Positions 20,682-32,456 of a DNA stretch of 64,000 nucleotides are shown here, piece by piece. The notes beneath the pieces are model-generated. The model was given only the letters and a program-made list of their open reading frames with translations. It had not been told where the DNA came from and did no database searches. A program made the position numbers and the translations under genes. This DNA is from Sclerotiophoma versabilis (lineage: Eukaryota; Ascomycota; Dothideomycetes; Pleosporales; Didymellaceae): the NCBI GenBank assembly GCA_012274445.1, contig JAAROD010000080.1, positions 2,232,001 through 2,296,000 of the forward strand, read 5' to 3'. The number at the start of each line of letters is the position of its first letter. The first letter of the stretch is position 1.

Positions 20682-22054
20682 TTAGTCGCGGTTATGGATG
20701 CAGCGCCAGCAGCTTGAGAAGTTGCAGCCGCAGCAGCGCATGACCCAAGGAAGCCAATCGGCATTGCAATTTTGACAAGATCCCCCAGTATGTCGCAGCC
20801 AGGTGTGCAGATGACGAGCAGCCGCTGCTACAGGAATAGGAGCAACCTGAGCTACTGGAGAGACTGGCGTTGGGCGAGTAAGGTAGTCTTCATCCCACTG
20901 AGGGCACGAGCAACGCTTCCATTGCACACCACAAAGGTAGCAGAACTGATGCCGACATCGACAACTAGGTATGTCAGCGTTTACCAGTGGATTAAATAAA
21001 ACACTTACGTCATGTGGAAGCATCCCTGTGCCAGCTCGACCATATTGTTGCATTTCGTACACTGCTGCCACTTGCTACGCTTCGCAGCATCCATGAGAAG
21101 TTGAACATGCGGATCGCTGGGACACAGCCCTGTGTGACTATTGTTCTTACACTTTACACATGTTTTCTTCTTGCAGAATACGCAGGTGCCGACGTCGTTA
21201 TCGATATCTTTGGGTCGAATGAACTGGGAGCAGTCGGCATCGGCGCAATATGTAGGGTTGGGGATGGCCAATTCTTCGACTTTGAGATCAAATTCCTTGA
21301 TGAGCTCCTTGGGCAGCATGATGCGGCATGTATCGAGTGGAATCTTCAGCTTGCAGCATCGTGGCGGGAAGAGAGTTGTGTTTGAGATGGCGCTTGTGAA
21401 AAGGTCGAAAAGACAGGCGCGGCAGTATGTATGCGTGCACTGGAGGCGGAGTGTAGTCTTGGTAGGAACAACCTCCATGCAAGCATTACATTTAGTGAGA
21501 GCCTTCGAGCCTAGGACCTGATTTTTAGCTAGCTCCGATACATTAGCGCGGATGCCTTGAACACAGGCGCTCTCAGCAACAACAGGCTGAGCAGATCCTT
21601 CTTCGAGTGCAGGATGAAGGTTGTTTTCTTCGAACGCGGACATGTACAGTTGTTTTGCCATCTCCCACTGAGTGTCATTATCGCAGTCTTTTGACTCATC
21701 CAGTTGAGCCTTGTAGTCTGTGCTAAAAGGGACGTTTGTGTTGTTGGCTGACATTCCAGCTAGCTTCATCGCAAGCTGATGGTCACTGACTGCTTGTTTC
21801 TCGTCATCCAGAAGCTTCTCGAAAGCGACACGTTCGTCGTGCTCGTCTTTGAGGATTTTTATGACAAGGACTTGGCCTTCCAAATCCGCAAGTTGCTGAG
21901 TCAGGTCGCACTGGATCGTCTCGAGACTGGCGTGCTCACTGTCTGATACGAGTTCGTGGGCTTCGTACAAACTATCGAGCAAATCTGCGATATCTTCTAG
22001 TTGTAACTGTATCGCAATTTTGGCTGTCTGTGGATCCATTGATGTGAAGCCCAT
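20682..22054 (-). CDS. RBR-type (RING-IBR-RING) E3 ubiquitin ligase
   Basis: Protein of 442 aa in two exons, 22054..21009 and 20964..20682; the intron 21008..20965 has a GTAAGT donor and CTAG acceptor and splits RING2 at GCFHMT|CRCRHQFCYLCG. An N-terminal helical region (about 1-185) is followed by RING1 (from CNACMEVV at about 189, with CTHTYCRACLFDLF), an IBR (YCADADCSQF about 270 to TGLCPSDP about 311) and RING2 (CTKCNNMVELAQGCFHM from about 332). The Cys of QGC is the expected catalytic thioester residue of RBR ligases, so the enzyme looks active. A further Cys-rich tail (GSCQNCNADW, CCGCNFSSCWRC) follows. The start may be MGFTSM (used) or MDPQTA five codons later. The substrate is unknown. 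Confidence 0.9.
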
Positions 22055-22984
22055 TGTTTCGTTCGGTGTGGGCCGACGGTTGTGAGGTAGTGCGGGGAAG
22101 ATGTGAGAGTGGCTTCTTTCGCTCTTATTTGTCTTTGGACTGAAGGTGAAGGCTGGACAACAATTCAAGCCCCAGCTAGCCGTAGGTCCGATTGAAGTGA
22201 AGGTGAACACAGGCCCTCAGTGTCGTGGCTTGGCCAACATGTGCCCTGTGATCGTCTTACGCTGAAACAAAAGAAACTCAATCACACCCTGTAATTGATT
22301 TGTTGTTGGCATAACGAGAGAGTACAGTTGATTTCTATCTACGTCCACTGAACGCCTGCAGGTCACTGTGGAATATGCAAAGCGGAAAGGGTGATGTCAA
22401 CTGAAGACTAGCGCGCCTTAGATGACTTCTCTTTTACCATCCAGTCAAAAGATTACTCTCTCATGTTCTGGCGCATCTTGAACCCGTTTGAAACTTGATG
22501 CTGTGTGAAGTCACACATGCAAGTCCAGATAGTTTATCGAGGCCTGTGAAGATCGACACGTGCAAACGCACGCTTGTATTAATTGGTGTTGAATATTGAC
22601 AATGTAGCTGTTGCTTCCTGGAAAGTTTTCTGGTTATATCTTGCGTCTTTTGGCGGATCTTCACTTTTTCATGCTCTTGAAGAGTCGGGACGCACTGTGC
22701 GCTTATTTTGCCCTTGACTGATGTTTTCACGGCATTTCACTCCATCTCTGCCATGTTGGCGAGTGCGGACGCTAGACGGTATTTCTCTCTACATGTACTC
22801 GTGGGCGAATTTTTGACTCTCTCTTATCCATCTGTGCGCATCCGCTCTCAACCTTGGACTGGTCTGCACCTTCCCGCAACAATCAGCGAACTTGTGTCAA
22901 GCTCTGCGCACCTTCCTTTCTTCTTTCTCTTTCCTTGCTTACTTGATCAAAACAACAAAAACAGCCAAAATACCGAAACACAAC
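22055..22984. other. Intergenic
   Basis: About 930 bp, the divergent promoter of the RBR gene and the former promoter of the decayed BTB gene. No feature beyond this was recognised. Confidence 0.4.
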
Positions 22985-24481
22985 ATGAGCAATTCTGCCT
23001 CAGTCTGGGCTGCAAAGAAAAGCCAATTGGGCCGACAGCGACGATGAAGAGTTCTTCGTGTCATTCACCTCATCTGGGCGCGTCCAAGAGCTCGAGAATA
23101 TTGTTGCTGCCAAGGATACCCGCATCACTGACCTGAAGATTGCGTTAGAGTAGAATGATGCCCGTAATACCGAGCTTGAGTCAGCAATCGAGAAGCAGAA
23201 AGTTTGCATGAGCAAGCTTCAGGGCCCTACGGACATGTCTACTACGCAGATTGCTGAGCTGAAGAGGGAACACAGCAAGCAGTCCCTCCATGTGCAGAAG
23301 TTGATCGCATACATGGGCGAGAAGGATCGGCGCATTGCGGCTCTAGAGTCTGAGATCGACGAGCATTGCGCCACGATTACTGAACTGGATGTGGGCGGCA
23401 ATTCGACACAGGTCTTTTCGCACGAAGAGCCTGAGGCTACCCAGAAGGCCAGCAGTATAGACACGAGACCGCGTAGAATCGAGGTCAAGAAGGACAGGCT
23501 TCGGCCAACCGAGCAGACGACAAAGCTCAAGATCGAGAAGGTCCTGACCAACGATCCTGCTCCAGTCACTCCTTCTACAAAGACTGCTCCCACAAAGGCC
23601 GCTGGTCCGGCAGTGAACTTGTATGGGCTTCCCATCTTCTCTACACTAGCCAGTGTCAACCAGTCCGCACCGCCTCCTCTGGCACCCAAGCTCAAGATGC
23701 CCGTTGACCTGTCGAAGTTCGGGAGGAAGCCTGCTACGAAGACATTTGCACCAAAGAAGGTCTAGACTGCCTCAGTCGAGGCTGCGAAGGGTGGTTCAAC
23801 CCCTGAGATTGACCCATCTTTGGCATTCGTACGAAGTGCCACGAAGAGCGTGTTTTGTTTGCGAATGGTCCAAAAGTTCAAGTGAAGATGGGTGATACCG
23901 CTCTCGCCACAGTGCCCAAGTGTGTCCTAATGCAATGCTCACCGAAAGCATTCAGGCACTTCTCAGAAGATCCAAATGGTACCTCCTTCAACCTGCCAGC
24001 CGGATCAATGGATACCGCTGCTGCAATTGCACACTTGGAATGGATGAAGGAGATGACCTATCAAGGTCGTGTGTACTCTATCACCCTACACTCCGACGGG
24101 AAGTTCGATGATAAGAACCTCCAGGTCTGCCGCGCTGCTCGGGTACTTGGCGTCAACAACATGTATGTTGGCCACTTTACAAAGATCTTCTGTGACCATA
24201 TCCGCTCCAACACCGCTTCTTACGAGTTTCTGTCTAAGGTCGCCACAAGTACGTATCCAGAGAATGATCCCATATACGACTACCTTGTTAAGAGCCTGAC
24301 CAACCTTCGCTTGTGTAAAGCTGCTGAGAACCCTACCGAGCTTGAAGGATGTCTAAATGAACACGAGGGTCTTAAGACCAGGGTGGAGAGGGCGGGAGAA
24401 CGTATGCGCAAGAAGCTAGACGGTTCTAAGGCGAATAAAGGTCCAAATGTCGTTCGTATTGGTAAGAAGATGGAAGCGTAG
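22985..24481 (+). pseudogene. Decayed coiled-coil plus BTB-like gene
   Basis: A once continuous gene that is now broken in several places. It opens with ATG at 22985 (MSNSASVWAAKK). Around 23019-23025 an apparent one-base insertion shifts the frame; the next frame continues as DSDDEEFFVSF, VQELENIVAAKD. TAG at 23151 then interrupts a coiled coil (TDLKIALE, stop, NDARNTELESAIEK). A disordered, Lys/Pro-rich segment ends at a second TAG at 23763. Before about 23850 one base seems lost, and the third frame carries an intact BTB/POZ-like domain (ATVPKCVLMQCSPKAFRHF, YVGHFTKIFCDHIRSNTASY) to the stop at 24481. No intron with usable splice sites removes these lesions. A short protein from the last 208 codons could still be made, which is inference. 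Confidence 0.75.
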
Positions 24482-25259
24482 AGTTTCGTGGGACTCTGGA
24501 GTGTGGCTGTTATCGTGGCGCATCTAGATGCGGTCTTGGCGTTTCTTTTGGGCACCTTTAAGTGTTTAGTATCTGTGACGGGGCACTGTTATGTTGTCTA
24601 TACTACGTGGTGGTAATAACAAAGAAAATGGATCTCATGTTCCGTTAGCTGTCAAGCACGTACTGCTCATGTTGTCAAATAAGATACATTGAAAAAGCCT
24701 TCTCTCGTTTCTCGTTCTCCAGAACGCAACCGTCCTCTTCCATTTTTCTGTCCTTTCTTACCCTCTCACAATGCCACGATACTTATCACGTTCATGATTC
24801 CACATCATGGCTCAAATAGCTCACCATCCATGACTCCGCACTTCAAATTTGCACTAACACAAACACGCTTCATTGGATGCAGCACTCCTATAGTCACACG
24901 TGTTGAGTTCATGACATGCAGCGCCGCTAGCGAAGAGCTGCAGTTGAGTCATACAAATTTGCATTCACCATGTACACAGCTCGTTTTTCGCGGGATGTTC
25001 AGCGACAAATGACTGGACTCAGATAAGAATGAGACGACAGGTCTTTGAAATCGCTCATTGTTTCTTTGTTCCTGTAGTTAGGTGAGTGCAGGAAGATTTT
25101 GAAGAGCCGAACTTGAACATGACTTCGACAGTTGTAGTGGGTGGTTTGACGGTAAGACTACGACAAAGATCATAGCGTGGAATGATACAGGACCAAACAT
25201 TCGGCTACCATATGTTATCTTGGTATACGCACTGTTTGTATTGATATAACGATGAATAA
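24482..25259. other. Intergenic
   Basis: Convergent flanks of the decayed BTB gene and the B3/B4 gene. Nothing recognised. Confidence 0.4.
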
Positions 25260-25973
25260 CTACGGTGCTCGGATCAGTCGACGCTCAGCGCTCACATCTG
25301 GTGACAAACCCTTCAAGACCTCCGTAAGCTCATCAGCAGCAGCTTCCAGGTTTGCATCTGAGCAAGGCTCCAGCGCATCCAAGATGAACAAAACCCTCGT
25401 TGTTTCATCAGAGATCCCCGTCCTGGAGCACTGTCGCCAATTCCACCTGCGGCATGTGACCCCGGCGTCATCACACCATACTACCTCTCCCACTGGTGGA
25501 AACTCCGTGATCTTCTCCCCCGCCGCACTCGTCTCAAATGCTTCCTTGCCAGTAGCTCTGACCAATACTGGAGCTCCACTGTACTTATCCAGGTCCTCGC
25601 CTCCAAATGGAATCTGGTATTTGACGCTTATCGCATTGTAGATATCGGTCAGTCGATTCACCCTCGGCAGGCCGCCTTCCGCGCGGCGCATCAACGACTC
25701 GAGACTCGACCGTTCTTTCTTGGGCTTGGCACCAAAGGCTTTGTATGCATCGCGCCATGCAGCGACGTGCGGGACATCGGTGACTGCTTGTTGGGATAAT
25801 ACGGCGCGGGCTGAGGCTTCGGCTTCCTGGAGAAGCGACTCGGACTTGGAATCGCTTGGGCCTGGAGGGATGCAGGAGACGTCTAGTAGGAGAGCACGGT
25901 AGTCGGGACGTAGTTCAAAGACTTCGGAAGCTACTTTTGCGCCTTCCAGGACTGCTTTGGATGTTGAGACCAT
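25260..25973 (-). CDS. B3/B4 tRNA-binding-domain protein
   Basis: Intronless, 237 aa, a stand-alone protein with the B3/B4 fold known from the phenylalanyl-tRNA synthetase beta chain. Similar free-standing proteins occur in bacteria and fungi and may bind or edit tRNA; the role is not established. Recognisable parts are AWRDAYKAFGAKPKKERSS, ESLMRRAEGGLPRVNRLTDI, NAISVKYQIPFGGEDLD and GEVVWCDDAGVTCRRWNWRQ, in the usual order. The start is the ATG of MVSTSKAV; the frame is open 41 codons upstream but only from a TTG. A CACGTGAC motif lies 235 bp upstream of the ATG. Confidence 0.85.
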   Translation of the reverse strand: MVSTSKAVLEGAKVASEVFELRPDYRALLLDVSCIPPGPSDSKSESLLQEAEASARAVLSQQAVTDVPHVAAWRDAYKAFGAKPKKERSSLESLMRRAEGGLPRVNRLTDIYNAISVKYQIPFGGEDLDKYSGAPVLVRATGKEAFETSAAGEKITEFPPVGEVVWCDDAGVTCRRWNWRQCSRTGISDETTRVLFILDALEPCSDANLEAAADELTEVLKGLSPDVSAERRLIRAP

Positions 25974-26207
25974 GTTGCCTTTGGGAAGTAAGGTGATTTG
26001 GAAGGTGTGCTCGGAGGCCGATGCAATGATAGAATAGTTTTGACTCCTTCCTTGGATGTTCGCACGTGGTTTGATTTGAGAAAAATGGGTTGACAAAGAA
26101 TATTTGTCGAAGAAGAGAGGACCGAACCATCAGCGCACTAGCGGCGCTAACGACGAGGATGTCATTTGTACGCCCTTTAACCCAACGAACCTTCCAAACT
26201 TCCACAC

Positions 26208-26215
26208 CACGTGAC
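26208..26215. promoter_or_regulatory. CACGTGAC E-box motif
   Basis: An E-box core with the TGAC flank, 235 bp upstream of the B3/B4 gene start. The same core stands upstream of the EXPERA-like gene at 46578. bHLH proteins of the Cbf1/Pho4 class bind such sites; occupancy is inferred. Confidence 0.35.
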
Positions 26216-26305
26216 ATTTTGAAGTTCCGCTAGTCGTGATAGCAGACTGCTCTCGGACCGGCTGAACATCAACTACTGCCGCTGAAGCAGCATGAGGTAG
26301 CAGCG

Positions 26306-29300
26306 CTACTTCCAAACGCTTTCCAAGACGGGCTGTGTAGATTTACTCGGAGGTACCTCTCTCGACCAAGAAGGCATATACATCAGCTCTTCCAGAGCAG
26401 CCGTATGGCACTGCGCAGCAGTCGGTCGACTGATTGGAAACAAACGACTCGCTGCCTTGAAATCGTATACATCGTGAAGCTGAGGGTTGCACCTATCCAC
26501 AAATCGCATCAAGTACCAGTAGAAGGTAAAAGTGCGGAACAACTCCAGGATATATATATCAATTGCATACTTCAGACCGTCATCAGGACTGGCAAGATGG
26601 TTGGATTGAGGCATCTCGTCATTTAGTACCTGTCTGTAAATGGCCAGGATGTCGAGGCGCAGGTTTACCAGCTTGTAATCGCCCTTGTACCTCCACATAT
26701 CGACTGTTTTGCGGAACCATATCTCCATCTGTTCAAGTTTTCCCAGCCATCCTGGAGGGACGCATCTGCGCGATTCTTCCATGATGGCGTTTAAGGGTGT
26801 ATTCCTAGGACATCGCTGATGCAGATAATCTTGTGCACGCAACCCGCTGAGGAGCGTGCTCCAACAATTCAAGGCCTGGATACTATTTTCCACGTCATGA
26901 GGTTGTGTCAGTCGTTGAGGGGACATGCGATACAGCGCTTTGGTTTTTGGGATTAGATCGTCCAGTACCACATCGTATGCAAGATCGTGACTAAGTAAGC
27001 CTTTGATGTAATGGCAAACACTGTGGCGAAGCTCACGTTCGGCAGTGCATGCCGGTTTCATTTGTAAGCTCGGGTTAGTGCTGTCTTGTCGAACTGGGGT
27101 CGCGCAGAGAGAAGATGGAGGTAGTTGAGCGAGGTGTAAGGGAGGACGATGTGATGGGGATCCGGTGCGCGCCGTAGGCGCTTCGCGTATAGCATCTTGG
27201 TAGGCTGCATGACTAGAGCTGTCGGTGTCTTCAATATTCTCGAGTGACACTTGACGTAGTGATGCTGGTTGTAGATCGGGCTCAGGCTCAGGCTCAGGCT
27301 CAGGCGCAATTGTCTGAACCTCTGCAGCCAACGTAGACTGCTGTGGTAAACTAGACGAGATACTTATGATTGATGTCGCATCTTTGGTTTGGCTATTACA
27401 GCTGTTTCTTTGAGTAAGTACAGACCAAGGGTGTTCAGAAAGCCCGGCTGTATTATCGATATGGCTCGTGCGATTAACAACCTCGGTCGTGCTGTCGAAC
27501 GCAAGTTCAACTTCACCAGTCAAAGGTGGGGTTGAGGCCCGATGCTGATGTATTTTGTCAGGAGAGCCTTCACTGGCTTGACGCAATTGTTCAAGGAGCG
27601 GCCGGCCCTCAGAAATCGTGACACTGTGAGGTCTATCCCCTGACACGTTTAAAGGAGATCCGTCGAGACCATGGTGCAGAAATTGTTCAAAGTCGATGGC
27701 TACCTCTGCAGTTGCTGCGTTACGGTAATTACCTGACCAGTCTCCATTTAGATCGTTCTGAAATATTGGTATGATGTCGGTGCTGTTCATAGCATTCCCT
27801 GCAGGTGGCGGCTGAGCAGTTCTCTTGCAATCGGTCATTAACAATGACCCAGTAGGTGGCGCATCAATTTGCTCAGTTGACGGTGCAGGAAATTGTCCAG
27901 TAGCTGGCGCGCGGCCTTGCTTAGCAGATGATGTGTCAACTTGGCCAGTAAATAATGTGGCACGAGCTGAAATCACATCGGCCCCTTCTTCTGCTGATGG
28001 TGGTCGGCACGCGTGACACAAGCATGGCGAAGGCCGGGGTCCTGCACGATCACGACAGTAGATACACTTCTTCTTCCATTGAGCGAAGCCTTTTACGTCT
28101 TTCATGATATCGATGGCTCTGTCAAGCGTATGTTCGCACTGGGAACACGGCGGAGGCTTGGGACTGGCTCCTGGAGGGAAAGGCAGCATCGCAAGGCAAG
28201 TCTCTTTTTGGAACAGAGCTGGGCGTTGACTAGACGTGCCTACGATGCGGTTGTGCTTGGGGGAGATAGACTCCACAGGTACCGACGCGTTAACATTGCA
28301 GTCAAGTCCGCAATCCCGTATCCATGCAAGAGCCGAATTAGAAGCAGAAACCGGTACGAGTGAGGAGCCATGGTCAACTCCTAGCTGGCGTTGCTGAGTC
28401 ACCACATTGGAGCAAGGTGTGGGAGTGGGATCCGTCAGATTCTCAGCTCGGGTACTTCCTTGTCTTGATTCTATGTTACTGGATTTCTCGTCCTGCGGTC
28501 CCTCTGAGGATGACTGAGTTGTCCAATCTATCTGATGTGCGGCGATGATGCGTTGAGATTGGTTCGATTCAAGATTTGAAGATGTCGACAAAAGGTCAAT
28601 TCGGGCCTCTGGCCTTCTTGGACCTTGATCGTCGGCGCTGGAATCTCCATGTTGATAAAAGTCGATATCTTGGTCGGGTGATGTACGTACTGGACCGGCA
28701 CTTGTTGCCTGTTTGATTCTACCGACTCGTAGGTGTGTTCTGCCCCCAGTCATACCATAGGTAAACGGGTTTTTTGTTGGAGAAAGAACTCTGATCATCG
28801 CCGGCTCCGGCTCGGCCAAGGGCATGGAAGACGCTGGAGTTGCATTGAGTGTTGTAATGTCAGAGGGTACCTGCTTCCGAGAAGGTGAACGGAGGTTAGC
28901 TTCGTCTGTAGTTTGCAGATCAAGCGCTATGCTTCGGAACAATGCCTCGTGCTCATCCTCTGGATCACCCTCGCCTGTCAAATCTCGAATATGACTAGGA
29001 CTGGGCTGACGTGAAACTGTACTCTCTTTAATGGTTGAGTACTGCACCATATCTCCCTCGGGAGCGGGTGTAAGAGGAAGATCCGCTAATACTGTACTCT
29101 GCAGAGCAGAGCTATCTTTTTGTTTGCTATGCACTTTGGATCGAGTCTTGGGGCTCCGTGATTTGACTCTCGATGCGTCTCCAGCTTGTTGCTCATCGAG
29201 GAGCTCTGCAGCGACCGTGCCGTCACGGTTGGTCGCATTGCTCTCTTTGCAGAGAGCTGCATCGAGAATTGTAGTTGACTCTAGTGTGTACTTTTTTTGT

Positions 29301-30414
29301 TCAGAGGTAGATGTTTGAAGCGGTTTATGGGAATGATCATTGGTCTGAGGTGGACCTGTGCTGCTCCGTAACATATTGATCCGTTTGTTTGAAGAGGGGC
29401 GCCCGTTCCGTTTCCTTTTCAAAGAAGATAGAGGATCCACATCAACTTTGTCAACAATGGGACTGGGGTTGATGCGAGCGAATCCGGTGATTCGAGACAA
29501 CGAGTGCACCGCTTCACGTTCGAGCTGGGGTTCAGACTGCGCATCTACCGGAGAAGCAGACTGAACTCCGGCGCTACGTAGCACTGCCGACCGTTGACCT
29601 TCAGTTGCGCATATGGAAGTTTGCTGTGTGAGTGGCGGGCTCATCGGATACTCTTCCTTTATTTGAGTTTGGAAGACAGACGATGTTTCTGTGGCCTCAG
29701 TCTCTTCTTCCGAATCTTCACGTATTATATTAGGAAACGCAGCGGCCAAAGCCTCACGCCTCTGGTTCGGATCCTCCGGACAGTCCACTCGTGGAACCTT
29801 CTTCTTACGCGGGTATCGTATTTTGGCTTGAAGTCGGGTAGCTATCCACTGGCGAACAGCCATAGAGATCCTGAGCAACATGGTGAGTCTCACGGCTGAA
29901 GCTTCTGGATGAAGATGACGTACCTGTCTTTGTCTTGCGGCCACTTTGGGGCCTTGTCGTCTCCTGGCTCTGGCTTTGCATTGTCCAATGGCGCCCTGCA
30001 TTCTTTTCTATGGCCCCACAGCTGCTCGCCCCAATCTCTGGCGACAAGGAGTATATCTGCTGTTTCCTCGAGAAAACCACGTTCTCGTACAGCTTCTCCA
30101 TTGATCACGTAGGCTTCTTTCGCAAGTTCGGCCGCCAGCTTGTTCGGATCGTTGGCATAGACAGACGCCCAGTACTCTATCTCTTCTGAGAACTTCTCTG
30201 CCTTGAAATCAAAGAAGTATCTTGGCGTAGGGCTACGGCCACTTTGGAAGGCAAGCCACAGGCGGCGTATGTAGGTTTTGACGGGTAAGGGTTTAACCTT
30301 TTCCTTCTCGAATCCGAGCAGATACTCTGCTCCTGGGTCGTCTTCGAAGCCCCCAGAACAAACGATCTTTTCCTGGGCTGCCACATATTTGCGAAGACCA
30401 CCGTATAGCGGCAT
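26306..30414 (-). CDS. Large disordered protein with Cys cluster, 1351 aa, unrecognised
   Basis: Two exons, 30414..29924 and 29870..26306; the intron 29923..29871 (GTACGT donor, GCTCAG acceptor) joins WPQDKDR to ISMAVRQWIATRL. The N-terminal about 165 aa look folded (MPLYGGLRKYVAAQEK, PVKTYIRRLWLAFQSGR, YFFDFKAEKFSEEIEYW, ILLVARDWGEQLWG). The central about 900 aa are Ser/Thr/Pro-rich and disordered. A cysteine cluster near residue 800 (CSQCEHTL, KKCIYCRD, CLCHACRP) looks like a zinc site. A hexanucleotide repeat gives PEPEPEPEP. The last about 220 aa are helical and look conserved (YIKGLLSHDLAYDVVLDDL, YAIDIYILELFRTFTFYWYL). There is no signal peptide. The layout suggests a nuclear or chromatin-associated protein, which is inference; I do not recognise the family. 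Confidence 0.75.
27279..27302. repeat. Hexanucleotide repeat (GGCTCA)4 inside coding sequence
   Basis: Four perfect copies of GGCTCA plus a variant GGCGCA next to them. On the coding strand it encodes alternating Pro-Glu in the disordered part of the 1351-aa protein. Likely length-variable between strains. Confidence 0.8.
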
Positions 30415-31266
30415 GTCGTACTAAAGTAGCGCTGGACTATTTCTCGGCTGACGGGCAGTGATTGGAGCGAGCAACAGAACGTGTCGAGTGCCGCTGCTCA
30501 TGAGTGAACCGAATGAATTTATGAGGACACTGACCCAGGGTTGTGTCGATGTTACGCACCGCGTTTGCAGTACCAATGCCGACGTCGAAGGAGGGAGGTG
30601 TGATGATGTTTGTTTGGACTTGGAAGCGCTAAGCATGCGCCGCGCCACCCGCGCTGTCTGCCGTCCTTCTGTGTGACCGTGCCACTTGCTTTTTTTCTTC
30701 TTAATAAAGCGCAGCGGTCTATAACAACTTCAGAGCCTTCATCAAGTCTCCAATGATCAGCCAATTAGCTTATCTGAAGGATTCCAAGGTTATTTATCGC
30801 ATACAACAACAGCCTACAACATTGACAGTAAATCTTACGTGTAGAGCTATCAATAGGAAGGATGCATGCTGTTCTACTTTGTAATTAGTATCTCAGTTCT
30901 TGTTAAGTGGTGCTGAAAGGTGCCAAACTTTTAGCACTACAGTAGCATTTGCTTTCATAATGAGAGGAACACAAATTCGCCTGCAGATAGGCGGTCCGCC
31001 CATTGTAACACGGCCCACTGTCTTACTAGAACCTGCGATGCAGTACTGATCAGTTAAAGTAGAATTACGCGATTACAAAGAAGAGTTCTCTCCCGCAACT
31101 GATGTCGTTCTGTCATTGCGAAACAAACCGTCACATGTCAGGCCTAAACAAGACAGCTCGAGCACGTCCACATGAATTCCAAGCGCCCTGTCCTACCGCT
31201 ACAGTAATCTCTCCCCACGCGCAAACGATCCACAATCCAACCGCGAAAGCCAAACCGCACATTTGA
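30415..31266. other. Intergenic
   Basis: Promoter of the 1351-aa gene and 3' flank of the DUF7053-like gene. No gene, RNA or repeat recognised. Confidence 0.4.
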
Positions 31267-31849
31267 CTACGCCTTAGCACCTTCCCTCAAATGCCCTACA
31301 AATCTTCCATGCACCCCTCTCCAGTTCTCCTCACACTTACCCTTTACAGTCCCCACTAACATCCTATTCGCCTTGATCTCCACATCCTCGACTAAACTCC
31401 ACTCTCCCACCTCCTCTCCCTCAATCACATTCGCGCCCACCTCCTCACCCAAGCTGTCCCTCCGCAGGATGCGCCAGGTCGTCCTCTGCACCAACCCCAA
31501 GGGCGCGCGTATAATCCACTCAATCCCATCTTCCGTATTCGTCATATCGGCTTCAAAGGTGACGGTAGTGTCCCACAGCCCTTTTGGCAGGGTGTGCATG
31601 TTGTCTGTCACTTTATAGCGCTTTGTGGCGGGCGCTGAAGGAAGGGAGGGTAGGGTGGAGTAGTGGGCGAGTTCGGGGTCCAGACGCATGAGCAGGTCGT
31701 GGTTTTGCAGGTACGAGAGGGCAAGGGGGAAGGTTGTGGATGCTGGGAGGTGGGTTACATGGTGGAGGTTTGCAGTTGTGGTGAATGCTGGCTCTGGTTA
31801 GGGAGGGTTTGCGGGTTGTGTCGGAGAACGTGGTGGGCTTACAAAACAT
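31267..31849 (-). CDS. DUF7053-like small fungal protein
   Basis: Protein of 175 aa in two exons. The first coding exon is only 7 nt (31849..31843, ATG TTT T); intron 31842..31788 has GTAAGC, a CTAAC branch point and a GCCAG acceptor; exon 2 is 31787..31267. The first acceptor candidate after the branch point would create a TAG, and the one used gives MFSFTTTANLHHVTHLP, matching the usual N-terminus of this START/SRPBCC-like fungal family. Other blocks are KRYKVTDNMHTLPKGLWDTT, EWIIRAPLGL and VEIKANRMLVGTVKGKCEENW. The function is unknown; a hydrophobic-ligand-binding fold is a guess from family resemblance. Confidence 0.8.
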
Positions 31850-31876
31850 TTTGGGGTAAGTGGCCTTCGAGATCTG

Positions 31877-31926
31877 TTGTTATTGTTGCTGCTGTTGTTG
31901 TTGCTATGGTGGTATGGTGGTGTGGA
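31877..31926. repeat. Imperfect TTG/GTGGT trinucleotide tract in 5' leader
   Basis: TTGTTATTGTTGCTGCTGTTG followed by repeated TGGTGG/TATGG units, 28-77 bp upstream of the ATG of the DUF7053-like gene. On the transcribed strand it reads as CAA/CAC-rich, typical of unstructured fungal 5' leaders. Confidence 0.5.
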
Positions 31927-32456
31927 CAAGTCGTGACGTACAGCTATAATTAAGCTTTTGACGCGTTAAAGACGCGTTTTTAGCCGGGTGGTGGTGTTAT
32001 TCAGAAACGGCAGCAGCACTCATATAAGACACGGTTTAGATCTTGTAAAGAGCAAGCGGTGTAGTTGATGTTAGTAGTGTAGCGTTGCGGTTTCATCGTC
32101 GACCGGCACGTTCGGATGGCAGCCTCCGCTTCGAGACTAGTATCAGGCTTGGAGGGCTTCTTTTTAATACAATTCAATATAGATGGGAGTAAGATACATC
32201 CTAAGATGTACCTCTGCTCACCTCTGCGGTGCTGAGGTTCTCCTTCGTTGGGGGTTGCCCCTCAAATGCAATGGTTGCGGAAATTCGGAGGTGCCTCCAG
32301 GCCCTGCAGATGGAGCTCTGGCCGCAATTGTGGGGAGCTATGAAGCTCCACGATATGGATCAGGCAACCCACCCCTCTGCGACCTTAAAGCCGCATTGTG
32401 CTTCTTTATCTCTCTAGGCATCCTACTGGACGTAGCAGGGCATACTTTGATCAAAC
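31927..32456. other. Intergenic, divergent promoter region
   Basis: Between the divergent DUF7053-like and DUF1772 genes. No distinct feature recognised. Confidence 0.35.

Noticed and set aside
22985..24481. Spliced intact gene instead of a BTB pseudogene
   Set aside because: The stops lie within codons that continue as protein on both sides and no GT-AG intron of usable length removes them.
25974..26096. Longer N-terminus of the B3/B4 protein
   Set aside because: The extension starts only at a TTG; the ATG at 25973 begins the conserved part.
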